A stretch of DNA of 64,000 nucleotides from Echinometra lucunter (Eukaryota; Echinodermata; Echinoidea; Camarodonta; Echinometridae): positions 13,873,276 to 13,937,275 of the forward strand of contig CM057158.1 of the NCBI GenBank assembly GCA_029962745.1, in the 5' to 3' direction. A model generated the notes under the pieces. That model was not told where the DNA came from, ran no database searches, and saw only the letters and a list, made by a program, of their open reading frames with translations. Both the position numbers and the translations under genes were made by a program. Below, piece after piece: positions 45,830-58,493 of this stretch (position 1 is the first letter of the stretch; every line of letters starts with the position of its first letter).

Positions 45830-46311
45830 GGAGCCAAGACAAGAAAGCGATGCGTCTTCATCGTAACATCATGGTGTGCAGTGGTATCGCTTTTGCCAGC
45901 TGTGCCACTCACATATACGGAGCCTTTGGTGTGTTCGGTATCTATTCTGACCTGGTGTTTGTCCCAGCTTGGCCTTGGTGGGTATTTCAGACCTTGATGA
46001 GACTCGAAGAGATCCTCATGGCAGGGATCGTTTTTGTTCTAGCTGGCAAGGCTAAGAAAGTGAACGACGGCCAAGACACAAAGCGGGCAGGTATCTCCAA
46101 GATGTTCCATTCAGCCATTGAACGTTTAAATCCGAGTGGAAGGTACTACAGAAAAAAGCAGGTGACACCGGTAACGTCAGCTACAGAGTGCAGGGGAACC
46201 CCCTCTTTAGAAGGGTCCAAGAAAGCTTGGGTCAAAGGCAACGAAAACACCAGTTGCGTAGGAAGTGTTACAGTGGGAGACTTCGGCACCCTGCCACCAG
46301 TCAAAACCTGA
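45830..46311 (+). CDS. PRRT3/4-like protein, coding exon 2 (helices 6-7 and tail)
   Basis: The acceptor TTTTCCGTTACAG precedes 45830. The phase-1 join gives Gln-Gly-Ser-Gln-Asp. Helix 6 contains CATHIYGAFGVFG, echoing HIYG in helix 1, and helix 7 contains PAWPWWVFQTLMRLEEI. A ~90-residue basic/Ser-rich cytoplasmic tail ends TLPPVKT at TGA 46309-46311. A possible polyadenylation signal AATAAA lies near 47087. In the second copy (54149) the last ~40 codons are in a different frame, so this C-terminus needs confirmation. Confidence 0.78.
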
Positions 46312-46541
46312 GTGCGGCTGTGAACTGTCGTCATTACACTTTTGATAACCTCATTCTTGATAGCAATACAATATTATGTAATTATTTTTCTAGGTTTAGG
46401 AAGAAAATGATTTTATTGGTTTTAGAAGACTCATAGACCATTGTACAAAGTTATTGCAGTTACTCTATGACAAGTCCTATAACATTTGAAAGAAGATCTA
46501 ATATGTATAAGATCCACTGCAATATTCAGATTTAGACTTCT

Positions 46542-46697
46542 GGGCCCCGTTTCATAAAACTTGTTATCAGTAACAACTGCCACATGCCACATTCTATGAC
46601 AAATTTGCTCTCCGCCAATCAGATGCAAGGATTTCAGTAGCTTATAACGGTTATTGCAACTTGTTATTGATAACCAGTTTTATGAAACAGGGCCCCG
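46542..46697. mobile_element. 156-bp MITE, GGGCCCCGTTTCATAAAAC ends
   Basis: Inverted ends GGGCCCCGTTTCATAAAAC and GTTTTATGAAACAGGGCCC, followed inward by TTGTTATCAGTAAC and its counterpart. It lies in the 3' flank of the PRRT-like gene. A relative is at 61438-61567. Confidence 0.85.
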
Positions 46698-49600
46698 CTC
46701 TTAATCTCACATCTCTTTAAGTGTTAGATAAAGACGACTGTCATGATTCTTACGTCACATAGATCAAATCACTTACATATATTCGGTTGGAGAGTGCATT
46801 TTTTGTAGCCCAGTGATATGAACTGACTGAAGATACCACTCTATTATGCCCATCGAAAAGGCATTTATCTCCATTTGCCGTTTTCAACCCAAGTGTAGTG
46901 AACATGTATTTGGAAGGATGGCACACAGTAAATGCCATGAGCGATGAAATTTCTGGCCCACGTTATTTGTTAATACTGAAGTTTATTGAGCTCCACTGCC
47001 TGGAGGAAACATCATACAAATCGAAGTTATTGTCTTCTTCCAGTTTTAGAACAGCACATTTCTAAGACTAAGATTTTATTTGAAAAATAAAATCAAAAGA
47101 ATGATTGTTCACATGCCGTTGCGAAAAAAAAAACTTTTCCTTTTCCCAAACCTGACCGTTGCTTTAGTTTATTTCTTCTATCTTTTTCCTCACCTTTTCA
47201 GAAGGGGACTTTGGAATTACGCGTCTGACAATTCTTATAACGTGTTACTAACAGTGTAAAGATTTTAAAAGATGTTGCAAGATTTGGTAACCATCTGCTC
47301 CTGATGTTTGACCAAAAGTTCGAACAGGAAATCGAATTGACTACGTTAAATCTTATCTGCAAAGGCTATATTTCTTTGCTTGTAGGATTCCGCCCAAAAC
47401 TTGTGCATTTTCTCAACCGATGCACTTTTCGATGATTTAACATCTGTCCTTTCTATCACGTCTACAAATAAACGAAAATTTCGCATCTCCAGACAAAGCA
47501 AGTACCCCACCGTTTCCTTCCTAATGCATTCAGAAAGCGTCTTTGTCCCTCTCATGTATGTCTTCGTAAGTAAGGCGCTAAATCAAACGGGCAGGTGACA
47601 TTTTGTAAACCTTTTATTTTCAGTACCACCGTCAAAATGACAAGTAAAAATCGAGAGATTTCTTAACCTTGCAAGATGCTTAACGAGTCTACCTCATAAT
47701 GCTGACGGAGGCTACAACTGAAAAAAGGTCGATTTTGTGACGTTGGCTGTGTCAAGAGGCATATGAACATGAAAGAAAATTATAATTCAATTGACTTCCG
47801 CCCTCTTTTAACATTCGATACGCAAGGTTTGCTTTGATTTCATCCTTACCCTTCACAACATGTCTCTCACTCTTTCATGCTCTCCCCCCCTCTCTCTCTC
47901 TCTCTCACGCACACACCAGGTCCTACATTTTACCCCTCTTTCTCACTCAACCATTTTACCTCTTTTCACCCTATTTTCAGAGGTTTCGCTTCAGTGTGGA
48001 TTTTTTTTCCCGGTGTGACTGTTATTTAGCGAACGGTAACAGACATACAGTTACGCCATTTTTGCCTGAAGTATATTGCATGAGGATTGGTTTTGTGTAA
48101 TTGCGTTGCCAAATGATTGTTCAACATTTATCATTCACACTACATTTTGCACTTTGATTCTTGATGTTAGTGAATTCAACGCCAAATAGGTTTGAGTGCA
48201 GTTGGTAATAACTGAATGCCTAATTATTAGTTTTAGTTTCAAGGCATGAAAATGATTAGGAAATACTGAGCGATATGTTACTTTGATCTTAAATATCTTT
48301 TGTGAGAATTCGCAGTTGCTTCGGGCGCATACCAGGGATGTATAATTATATCTCCTCTGTACTTTATAGTCCATTTTCAATCTGTCCTTGGCTTGCAGAT
48401 TCGATGTATAGGTAAGATGTCATAGTTTACTGTCTATGGGGAAAGGAAATCAAATCAGAGGTTGCTCTCGAAAGGGTTGGGTAGAGGTATTCCCTTTCTT
48501 TACGATCATCAGAGAGTTCCACAAGAATATTCTTTGACCGGAAGAATAGCAAACAAAAGGCATCCCTGCGACCACTGTACCTCCAGAATTATATAATGGA
48601 GAATCCGTCAACAAATTCCGAGAGCAACCACTGATGTGACTATGAAAGAAAGTAAAAACATGACGTGTGTCAGTTTAAATGGATATAATTCAATAAAACA
48701 TTCTTCAGGCCTTTTCTGTTTTGTTCGTGCTAAGAAATGGATATTCTGATCACAAACTAACGGCTAGTTCACATTATGACACGGCAAACCCAAGTGAAAA
48801 TGTGTGTAAATGAATGATATATATTGATTTTTTGCCTCCTTGCTTCAAAAGTGGTGACCAATCAAATTCCTTTTAAGTTAGCGCAAGATATGATTTCACG
48901 AGTTTGCGCAACTTTTGACAAAACTCTCTTTTATTCGAGCGTGAGCTGTTACTGACGCATTAGCACCTAATGATCGTAAGTGGCGCGGTAAAAAGAAAAA
49001 GAAAGAAAAAAATAAACAAACAAAACACGCGGGGGTTTGCAGCTGGATATCTAAATGAACCTCAATGGTATCATGGACATACCATAATAATTCTATGATG
49101 GTATGCAGCTAGTGAGTTAATGTGGGCTGTCTAACAGTTTGCCGACATATTTGATTGTTTGTTGGTTCATACATTTTAAAAAAATAGAAATGTGTTACAG
49201 GAGCATGGATAGGCCTATACGACGTGCGGGATGACATGTTGTATTTCAAGTACTTTTAGGCTCCGTACATGTCATTTTTTTCGACTGTGTTTTTCATTAT
49301 TCAGCAGCTATTTTTGTCATCCATAAAATGCCATTTCAATCTGTTATGAGTTCAAAATGTAATTGTTATATTCTATCAGATATTTGTGCGCTAACACGCC
49401 TAAAGGCCCAATTTTATTTTTGTCCTAAACTGTTTAACTCAAAACCATGAATACAGTGTATTTTTTCTGTGTATATTATAAAACTGATGTTATTTTCATC
49501 TCTCTTCAGCATTGAAAATTAGGTTTAGTTTTATTTTATTTATTTATTTTGATCATGATTTGTTCCTTTTTTTTTAAAGATTATCGAAATCTTTGGCATG

Positions 49601-50117
49601 CTTGTATAACAATTTATGAAATATGATTTAGATGAAATATATTTTGTATGTGGATGCTTCATTCGCCTGTGAGACGCATTATGATTGAAATAATGTAATA
49701 TAATACTATCGGAACAGTGCATAAATCTAAATAAATTAGATCTAATCCTTCCCTAGAATATTCAGAAGTTACAATGGAAATATTGATTTCATTTTCAAAA
49801 GTATGAACGCAACAGGAAAGTTGAGGTTGGATATATACAATGATCATCATCATCATCATCATGCATCAAAATAAGGTACAGGTAAAAACAATCGTTTGAT
49901 ACTCATTGACTTGGTAAAATTGACACTATAAAGATTTAACTCCAGTATGGGCATGTTGCTGCAAAGTCAAGCCTGCACTTTGGAACTGCGGGTGGGTAGA
50001 TATTCGTTGATGCGCATAAATGTTGTCATGATATAAACTTGAAACCATATCGAAACAAAAGGATTTTTGAAAATTACCCCCCCCCCAAAAAAAAAGACCT
50101 TGATATGTTTGTATTGA
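46698..50117. other. 3' flank of the PRRT-like gene; no further gene seen
   Basis: AT-rich sequence. It contains a CT-rich microsatellite at 47885-47910 and an (ATC)n run at 49843-49862. Short open frames have no recognisable domain. Confidence 0.45.
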
Positions 50118-50201
50118 TTTAATTGTTGTATAAGCGCTTAGAAACAAAATGTATTAAGCGCTATATAAATGTTGTCTATTATTATTATTATTATTATTAT
50201 T

Positions 50202-50236
<35 letters not shown>

Positions 50237-50270
50237 TATTATTTTCATTATTATTATTATTATCATTATC
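50118..50270 (+). mobile_element. SINE tail with (ATT/ATC)n
   Basis: AAGCGCTTAGAAACAAAATG and ATTAAGCGCTATATAAATGT are followed by a long ATT/ATC microsatellite. The same tail is at 27240 and 58436. The tRNA-like head is missing. Confidence 0.75.
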
Positions 50271-50382
50271 TTAATATGAAAAACGATATGAGCTTTCAAT
50301 AGCTGAAATGGTATTTTGCCAGTGGGACTAACATGTTTCATGCGTATATGTGTTTGAGATAATAGATAAAGGAGATAGGAGG

Positions 50383-50882
50383 NNNNNNNNNNNNNNNNNN
50401 NNNNNNNNNNNNNNNNNNNNNNNNNNNNNNNNNNNNNNNNNNNNNNNNNNNNNNNNNNNNNNNNNNNNNNNNNNNNNNNNNNNNNNNNNNNNNNNNNNNN
50501 NNNNNNNNNNNNNNNNNNNNNNNNNNNNNNNNNNNNNNNNNNNNNNNNNNNNNNNNNNNNNNNNNNNNNNNNNNNNNNNNNNNNNNNNNNNNNNNNNNNN
50601 NNNNNNNNNNNNNNNNNNNNNNNNNNNNNNNNNNNNNNNNNNNNNNNNNNNNNNNNNNNNNNNNNNNNNNNNNNNNNNNNNNNNNNNNNNNNNNNNNNNN
50701 NNNNNNNNNNNNNNNNNNNNNNNNNNNNNNNNNNNNNNNNNNNNNNNNNNNNNNNNNNNNNNNNNNNNNNNNNNNNNNNNNNNNNNNNNNNNNNNNNNNN
50801 NNNNNNNNNNNNNNNNNNNNNNNNNNNNNNNNNNNNNNNNNNNNNNNNNNNNNNNNNNNNNNNNNNNNNNNNNNNNNNNNNN
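50383..50882. other. assembly gap, exactly 500 N
   Basis: A run of 500 N. The round size suggests a fixed or minimum-size scaffold gap, not a measured distance. Confidence 0.99.
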
Positions 50883-51635
50883 TGACAAATTTTTTTGGAC
50901 GAATCCATATAATTTTGCCGGGATCAGCCGTTTACTTTGCTCGCTATGGCAGTAACAGAATGGATTCGGACTGCAGCGAGGTAGCTAACAGTGTCATATT
51001 CGGTACACAGGTGATCGGATGTATTATTTAGATATCATACAGGCATGACAAGTTTATAATGTATTCTGATGATGATAATAATATTCCGTTCTTGTATAGC
51101 ACATATCAATTATTATCACATTGCTTTATATAGGATGACGAAATAACACTATGATATGGAAAAGGTATATTTTTCATCGCTCGCTGAGCTCGCTCGTTTG
51201 ATATTAATGGTTTTGAAAGCAAACGAATTCGGTAAGTGAGATGAGACCGAATAGATAATGTGATGTTTCTTGGGGCTCACAGTGTAATTTGCCGAAGGAG
51301 TTACTGCTTCTACCATCAAAAACAATTATATGTTTCCTCCTGCTCGCTTCGCTCGCTCGCAATATTAAAAACAAGTGATTTGGGGGCAACAACAATGGAC
51401 CAGCGATGTGACAAACAGAGTTCATATATGGCAGCGAGGTAACCGCACAGGTATCATATAAGCCTGTAGTGTATTTGATAACTAAACACTTCTCTCATGA
51501 CAAGAAATTTGTTTGTTCTTTTTTTTCTGCGAGCGAGCGAAGCGAGCGAGCAATTGAAAAGAAGCAGGATGGTTCACAATCTAGCAGGATGCGTAATTTC
51601 CCCCAATTGAAAATGCTTCATGTTGATATAGGCCT

Positions 51636-51683
<48 letters not shown>

Positions 51684-51839
51684 GTATATATGTATATCAA
51701 TAGCCGTGGGTTCACCTCCGCTTGGTCGTCTTGCCCCCCCCCCCCCCCATCCGAAAAATGGATCGACGCCATTGCCTGTTCATAAAGACCATCTGCTCAT
51801 AAAGACCGCGTCTCTTGTCTCTTTTGGGTGGTCTTTATA

Positions 51840-52106
51840 TACACTCTAATTTCTGCGGAACGGTAAAATTTGACTCAGAATGGCGTCCGCTGGGAGTCAA
51901 CTCTATTCCGAGTTAAAGTGACTCAGATTCCGAATCGATTTGACTCGGAATGGTGTGGCGTCAACTGAGAATCGACTAAATTCGAGTCAAAGTAACTTCA
52001 TTCCGAGTCAATTGATTCGGAATCTGAGTCACTTTTTCTCGGATAGAGTTGACTCCCAGCTGACGCCATTCCGAGTCGAATTTGCCTCCGCAGAAATTAG
52101 AGTGTA
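51840..52106. mobile_element. second copy of the foldback MITE at 43487
   Basis: Starts TACACTCTAATTTCTGCGGA and ends AAATTAGAGTGTA. Its left terminus is complete where the copy at 43487 reads TATACTCT. Confidence 0.85.
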
Positions 52107-53114
52107 CCGGTTTCATGTACCACTGTATAAAATGATACATATAGCATGATGTATCGCTGCCATGACGATTAATTACCATGTCCTGGAAATGTCCTGCGAA
52201 CATCAACACATCAATTACTGACTGCACGCGTGACTAACAAAAGATATTCAGGATGGACTATACATCTCGCAGTCCAGCTTGATACGACAACGAGGCGACT
52301 TCATTCAATGAATGAATGTTGCTAGGTTGCAATTATTGGTAGACATTCGAATATGTAATTGGTAAACTGTAACCTGTACTTCATCGTGATAGAAATGATA
52401 TCACCCCCACGAATGACCTAATTCAAAGGGCTTTGTTTGAATAATTATTTCAACAAGACTGATGCTACTTAACGATCAGGACTCCCAACTAAGGAGTGCT
52501 GCAATATACAGGTAATTGTCCGCATGATTACACGTCATTATAACAGAGCAAGTGATACGCGATTCCATTCAACAAACTCACTAGTTGAAAATGAAAACTG
52601 ACTTCACCTACTGGTATATGATCAGTATACCCTAGCATCTAATTCTAACACGATATAGGTGAGTGCGGTGTGAGTGTGAGCGCGTATGTGTTAGTGGGTG
52701 CGTAAGTGGGTGTATGTGTCCTTAAAAAAAAAAAATCTTTTGCACATTAATGGTTGATTGATTTAGTGACTGATTTCATTTTCCGAGTATAAAACATACA
52801 AAAATTACAAGCACGATAACATAAATGAAATATTTTGTAAACGGGATATTAGGCTCCTTTATTTTGGGAATTGCTTGGATATCGATATTAATATCGATAA
52901 TAGATTTATTGATTTCTATATCAGCATTGTAAAGCATCCATACCCATTAATTGCCTCAATGTGATGTTTTACATTCGATTCATTTCATTTGATACACTTC
53001 TTTTTCTGAGGATGTTTTTGTCAACTATTTCGTGTTAAAAGAATGAATAAATTGCATAATATCTCAATCCCCGTTACAGATTAACCCTTTCAGATTATTT
53101 GGACAAACTGTTAT

Positions 53115-53429
53115 GTAGTAGAGGTGTTGTTATCCAGTGGCTAAGTCTCTGCACATTGAACCACAAGGTACGGGGTTCGAATCCCTGCAGCACTAATGAC
53201 CTTTGGCAAGACATTAATCTGTATTTGCCACACTCGACCTAAGTGTAGGAAGTGGGTACCTGGTAGGATTTATTCCTTGAATGCATTGAGCACTATACAG
53301 TAGCCGTGCTAAAGCCAGGGTAATTATGTTTGTAGAGCCCTCTTGGAGAGCAGTACTGAAGAGGCAACCCTGGGTAAACAAAACATATTATTGTCATTAT
53401 TATTATTATCATTACTACTACTACTATAC
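53115..53429 (+). mobile_element. second copy of the tRNA-derived SINE
   Basis: Same A box, B box (GGTTCGAATCC, 53174-53184) and body as the SINE at 44772, with a few substitutions and a different tail length. Confidence 0.85.
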
Positions 53430-53659
53430 TACACTATTAAAAATTCCGAGTCAGACTTGACCCGAACAGAGTCCGCTCGTGCCACACTCCGTTCCAAGTC
53501 AAACAAATGACCCGGAATAAAATAGAAATGACCCGGAATAAGGTCAAATGTGACCAAGAAATAAGTCTTCATGATCCTATTCCGGGTCATTTTTTGACCC
53601 GAAACGGCCCCAACGGACTCTTTTCCGGGTCAATCTGACCCGGGATTTTTAAGAGTGTA
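53430..53659. mobile_element. second copy of the TACACTCTTAAAAAT MITE, shortened
   Basis: It corresponds to 45090-45344 but is ~25 bases shorter: the CCGGGTCATTTGTTTGACC hairpin arm is missing after GTGCCACACTCC. Confidence 0.8.
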
Positions 53660-54148
53660 TAATGGGTAAAATGCAACTTTATGTATAAAAAAAAGGGGGG
53701 AATGTCAGGAGAAGCCATGATCAACAAGGCAAGCACCTAGCTCAAAGAATTCAAGAAATTCAGCTTTAAGATGTTCACGTTATATCGCACCTAGTTGAAA
53801 TAATAAGGCAATTCTCTTCAAAATACTGCATAATTTTATATAATTCATTCTTGTTACCAGGACACAGGGCCATAATTGAGATGTGATTTAAGGTGATGGG
53901 CACAAGAACTGTTAGGGCCGAATGGGTGTTTGCTCAGAACAAACAGTAAATTTGATTTAATCCTCGGACTAATAAAGGAGAGTGATTCACCCTTATTCAG
54001 AATCGTGAAGGAAGCTTTCCCTTAGCTATATCTATATCTATTTCTCGACGGATTCAATGAGTTTCTCCGAAAATGCATAGATTTCTTTAAAAGTTCTTTA
54101 AAAATGATATTTCCCAGTATATATGATCCTTATCGTTTTCCGTTACAG

Positions 54149-54750
54149 GGAGCCAAGACAAGAAAGCGATGCGTCTTCATCGTAACATCATGGTGTGCAG
54201 TGGTATCGCTTTTGCCAGCTGTGCCACTCACATATACGGAGCCTTTGGTGTGTTCGGTATCTATTCTGACCTGGTGTTTGTCCCAGCTTGGCCTTGGTGG
54301 GTATTTCAGACCTTGATGAGACTCGAAGAGATCCTCATGGCAGGGATCGTTTTTGTTCTAGCTGGCAAGGCTAAGAAAGTGAACGACGGCCAAGACACAA
54401 TGCGGGCAGGTATCTCCAAGATGTTCCATTCAGCCATTGAACGTTTAAATCCGAGTGGAAGGTACTACAGAAAAAAGCAGGTGACACCGGTAACGTCAGC
54501 TACAGAGTGCGGGGACCCCCTCTTTAGAAGGGTCCAAGAAAGCTTGGGTCAAAGGCAACGAAAACACCAGTTGCGTAGGAAGTGTTACAGTTGGAGACTT
54601 CGGCACCCTGCCACCAGTCAAAACATGAGTGCGGGCTGTGAACTGTCGTCATACACTTTTGATAACCTCATTCTTGATAGCAATACAATATTATGTAATT
54701 ATTTTTCTAGGTTTAGGAAGAATGATTTTATTGTTTTAGAAGACTCATAG
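54149..54750 (+). CDS. second copy of PRRT-like exon 2, altered C-terminus
   Basis: The acceptor and the first ~120 codons match the exon at 45830, with one Lys-to-Met change (QDTMRAG). At about 54510 two single bases are missing relative to the first copy (GTGCGGGGACC versus GTGCAGGGGAACC). The frame then runs through DPLFRRVQESLGQRQ to a stop at 54748-54750. No first exon, signal peptide or repeat domain lies between the N gap and this exon. It is most likely the other allele of the same exon, duplicated by the assembly. If the duplication were real it would be a gene fragment. Confidence 0.6.
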
Positions 54751-54852
54751 ACCATTGTACAAAGTTATTGCAGTTACTCTATGACAAGTCCTATAACATT
54801 TGAACGAAGATCTAATACGTATAGATCCACTGCAATATTCAGATTAGACTTC

Positions 54853-55008
54853 TGGGCCCCCGTTTCATAAAACTTGTTATCAGTAACAACTGCCACATGC
54901 CACATTCTATGACAAATTGCCTCTCCGCCGAACAGATGCAAGGATTTCAGTAGCTTATAACGGTTATTGCAACTTTTATTGATAACCAGTTTTATGAAAC
55001 AGGGTCCC
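54853..55008. mobile_element. second copy of the 156-bp GGGCCCC MITE
   Basis: Same inverted ends as at 46542, with small indels (CAGGGTCCC at the right end). Confidence 0.8.
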
Positions 55009-56197
55009 GCTCTTAATCTCACATCTCTTTAAGTGTTAGATATAAAGACGACTGTCATGATTCTTACGGTCCACAGAGATCAAATCACTTACATATATTC
55101 GGTTTGGAGAGTGCATTTTTTGTAGCCCAGTGATATGAACTGACTGAAGATACCACTGTATATTCTGTCCATCGAAAGGCATTTATCTCCATTTGCCGTT
55201 TTCAACCCCCAGTGTAGTGAACATGTATTTGGAAGGATGGCACACAGGAAATGCCATGAGCGAATGAAATTTCTGGCCCACGTTATTTGTTAATACTGAA
55301 GTTTATTGAGCTCCACTGCCTGGAGGGAAACATCATACAAATCGAAGTTATTGTCTCTTCCAGTTTTAGAACAGCACATTTCTAACACTAAGATTTTATT
55401 TGAAAAATAAAATCAAAAGATGATTGTTCACATGCCGTCGTTGCGAAAATTTTTTTTTCCTTTCCCAAACCTGACCGTTGCTTTAGTTTATTTCTTCTAT
55501 CTTTTTCCTCACCTTTTCAGAAGGGGACTTTGGAATTACGCGTCTGACATTCTTATAACGTGTTACTAACAGTGTAAAGATTTTAAAAGATGTGCAAGAT
55601 TTGGTAACCATCTGCTCCTGATGTTTGACCAAAAGTTCGAACAGGAAATCGAATTGACTACGTTAATCTTATCTGCAAAGACTATATTTCTTTGCTTGTA
55701 GGATTCCGCCCAAAACTTGTGCATTTTCCTCAACCGATGCACTTTTCGATGATTTAACATCTGTCCTTTCTATCACGTCTACAAATAAACGAAAATTTCG
55801 CAATCTCCAGACAAGCAAGTACCCCACCGTTTCCTTCCTAATGCATTCAGAAAGCGTCTTTGTCCTCTCATGTATGTCTTCGTAAGTAAGGCGCTAAATC
55901 AAACGGGCAGGTGACATTTTGTAAACCTTTTATTTTCAGTACCACCGTCAAATGACAAGTAAAAATCGAGAGATTTCTTAACCTTGCAAGATGCTTAACG
56001 AGTCTACCTCATAATGCTGACGGAGGCTACAACTGAAAAAAGGTCGATTTTGTGACGTTGGCTGTGTCAAGAGGCATATGAACATGAAAGAAAATTATAA
56101 TTCAATTGACTTTCCGCCCTCTTTTAACATTCGATACGCAAGGTTTGCTTTGATTTCATCCTTACCCTTCACAACATGTCTCTCACTCTCTCATGCT

Positions 56198-56231
<34 letters not shown>

Positions 56232-58435
56232 ATCACGCACACACCAGGTCCTACATTTTACCCCTCTTTCTCACTCAACCATTTTACCTCTTTTCACCCT
56301 ATTTCCAGAGGTTTCGTTTCAGTGTGGATTTTTTTTCCCGGTGTGACTGTTATTTAACGAACGGTAACAGACATACAGTTACGCCATTCTTGCCTGAACT
56401 ATATTGCATGAGGATGGGTTTTGTGTAATTGCGTTGCCAAATGATTGTTCAACATTTATCATTCACACTACATTTTGTACTTTGATTCTTGATGTTAGTG
56501 AATTCAACGCCAAACAGTTTGAGTGCAGTTGGTAATAACTGAATGCCTAATTATTGGTTTTAGTTTCAAGGCATGAAAATGATTAGAAAATACTGAGCGA
56601 TATGTTACTTTGATCTTAAATATCTTTGTGAGAATTCGCAGTTGTTTCGGGCGCATACCAGGGATGTATAATTGTATCTCCTCTATACTTTATAGTCCAT
56701 TTTCAATCTGACCTTGGCTTGCAGATTCGATGTATAGGCAAGATGTCATAGTTTACTGTCTATGGGGAAAGGAAATCAAATCAGAGGTTGCTCTCGAAAG
56801 GGTTGGGTAGAGGTATTCCCTATCTTACGATCATCAGAGAGTTCCACAAGAATATTCTTTGACCGGAAGAATAGCAAACAAAAGCCATCCCTGCGACCAC
56901 TGTACCTCCAGAATTATATAATGGAGAATCCGTCAACAAATTCCGAGAGCAACCACTGATGTGACTATGAAAGAAAGTAAAAACATGACGTGTGTCAGTT
57001 TAAATGGATATAATTCAATAAAACATTCTTCAGGCCTTTCTGTTTTGTTCGTGCTAAGAAATAGATATTCTGATCACAAACTACGGCTAGTTCACATTAT
57101 GACACGGCAAACCCAAGTGAAAATGTGTGTAAATGAATGATATATATTTGATTTTTTTGCCTCCTTGCTTCAAAAGTGGTGACCAATCAAATTCCTTTTA
57201 AGTTAGCGCAAGATATGATTTCACGAGTTTGCGCAACTTTTGACAAAACTCTCTTTTATTCGAGCGTGAGCTGTTACTGACGCATTAGCACCTAATGATC
57301 GTAAGTGGCGCCGTAAAAGAAAAAGAAAGAAAAAAATAAACAAACAAAACACGCGGGGTTTGCAGCTGGACATCTAAATGAACCTCAATGGTATCATGGA
57401 CATACCATAATAATTCTATGATGGTATGCAGCTAGTGAGTTAATGTGGGCTGTCTAACAGTTTGCCCACATATTTGATTGTTTGTTGGTTCATACATTTT
57501 TAAAAAATAGAAATGTGTTACAGGAGCATGGATAGGCCTATACGACGTGCGGGATGACATGTTGTATTTCAAGTACTTTTAGGCTCCGTACATGTCATTT
57601 TTTTCGACTGTGTTTTTCATTATTCAGCAGCTATATTTGTCATCCATAAAATGCCATTTCAATCTGTTATGAGTTCAAAATGTAATTGTTATATTCTATC
57701 AGATATTTGTGCGCTAACACGTCTAAAGGCCTAATTTTATTTTTGTCCTAAACTGTTTAACTCAAAACCATGAATACAGTGTATTTTTTATGTATATATT
57801 ATAAAACTGATGTTATTTTCATCTCTCTTCAGCATTGAAAATTAGGTTTAGTTTTATTTTATTTATTTATTTTGATCATTATTTGTTCCTTTTTTAAAAA
57901 GATTATCGAAATCTTTGGCATGCTTGTATAACAATTTATGAAATATGATTTAGATGAAATATATTTGTATGTGGATGCTTCATTCGCCTGTGAGACGCAT
58001 TATGATTGAAATACTGTAATATAATACTATCGAAACAGTGCATAAATCTAAATAAATTAGATCTAATCCTTCCCTAGAGTATTCAGAAGTTACAATGGAA
58101 ATATTGATTTCATTTTCAAAAGTATGAACGCTACAGGAAAGTTGAGGTTTGATATATACAATGATCATCATCATCATGCATCAAAATAAGGTACAGGTAA
58201 AAACAATCGTTTGATACTCATTGACTTGGTAAATTGACACTATAAAGATTTAACTCCAGTATGGGCATGTTGCTGCAAAGTCAAGTCTGCACTTTGGAAC
58301 TGCGGGTGGGTAGATATTCATTGACGCGCATAAATGTTGTCATGATATAAACTTGAAACCATATCGAAACAAAAGGATTTTTGAAAATTACCCCCCCCCC
58401 CAAAAAAAAAGACCTTGATATGTTTGTATTGATTT
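55009..58435. other. second copy of the gene's 3' flank; no gene seen
   Basis: It mirrors 46698-50117 with scattered single-base differences, including a longer CT microsatellite at 56205-56232. Confidence 0.6.
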
Positions 58436-58493
58436 AATTGTTGTGTAAGCGCTTAGAAACAAAATGTATTAAGCGCTATATAAATGTTGTCTA

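Larger units (their letters stand above)
42565..50382. repeat. left copy of a ~7.8-kb duplicated block, ends at the N gap
   Basis: From TGACAAATTTTTTTGGAC at 42565 to AGGAGATAGGAGG at 50382 the sequence repeats at 50883-58690, with an offset of about 8318 and frequent single-base indels. Order and orientation of every internal element are the same. See the finding on unmerged contig overlap. Confidence 0.95.

Noticed and set aside
50138..50955. Open frames running through the N gap
   Set aside because: Their length comes from untranslated N positions. No real sequence supports them.
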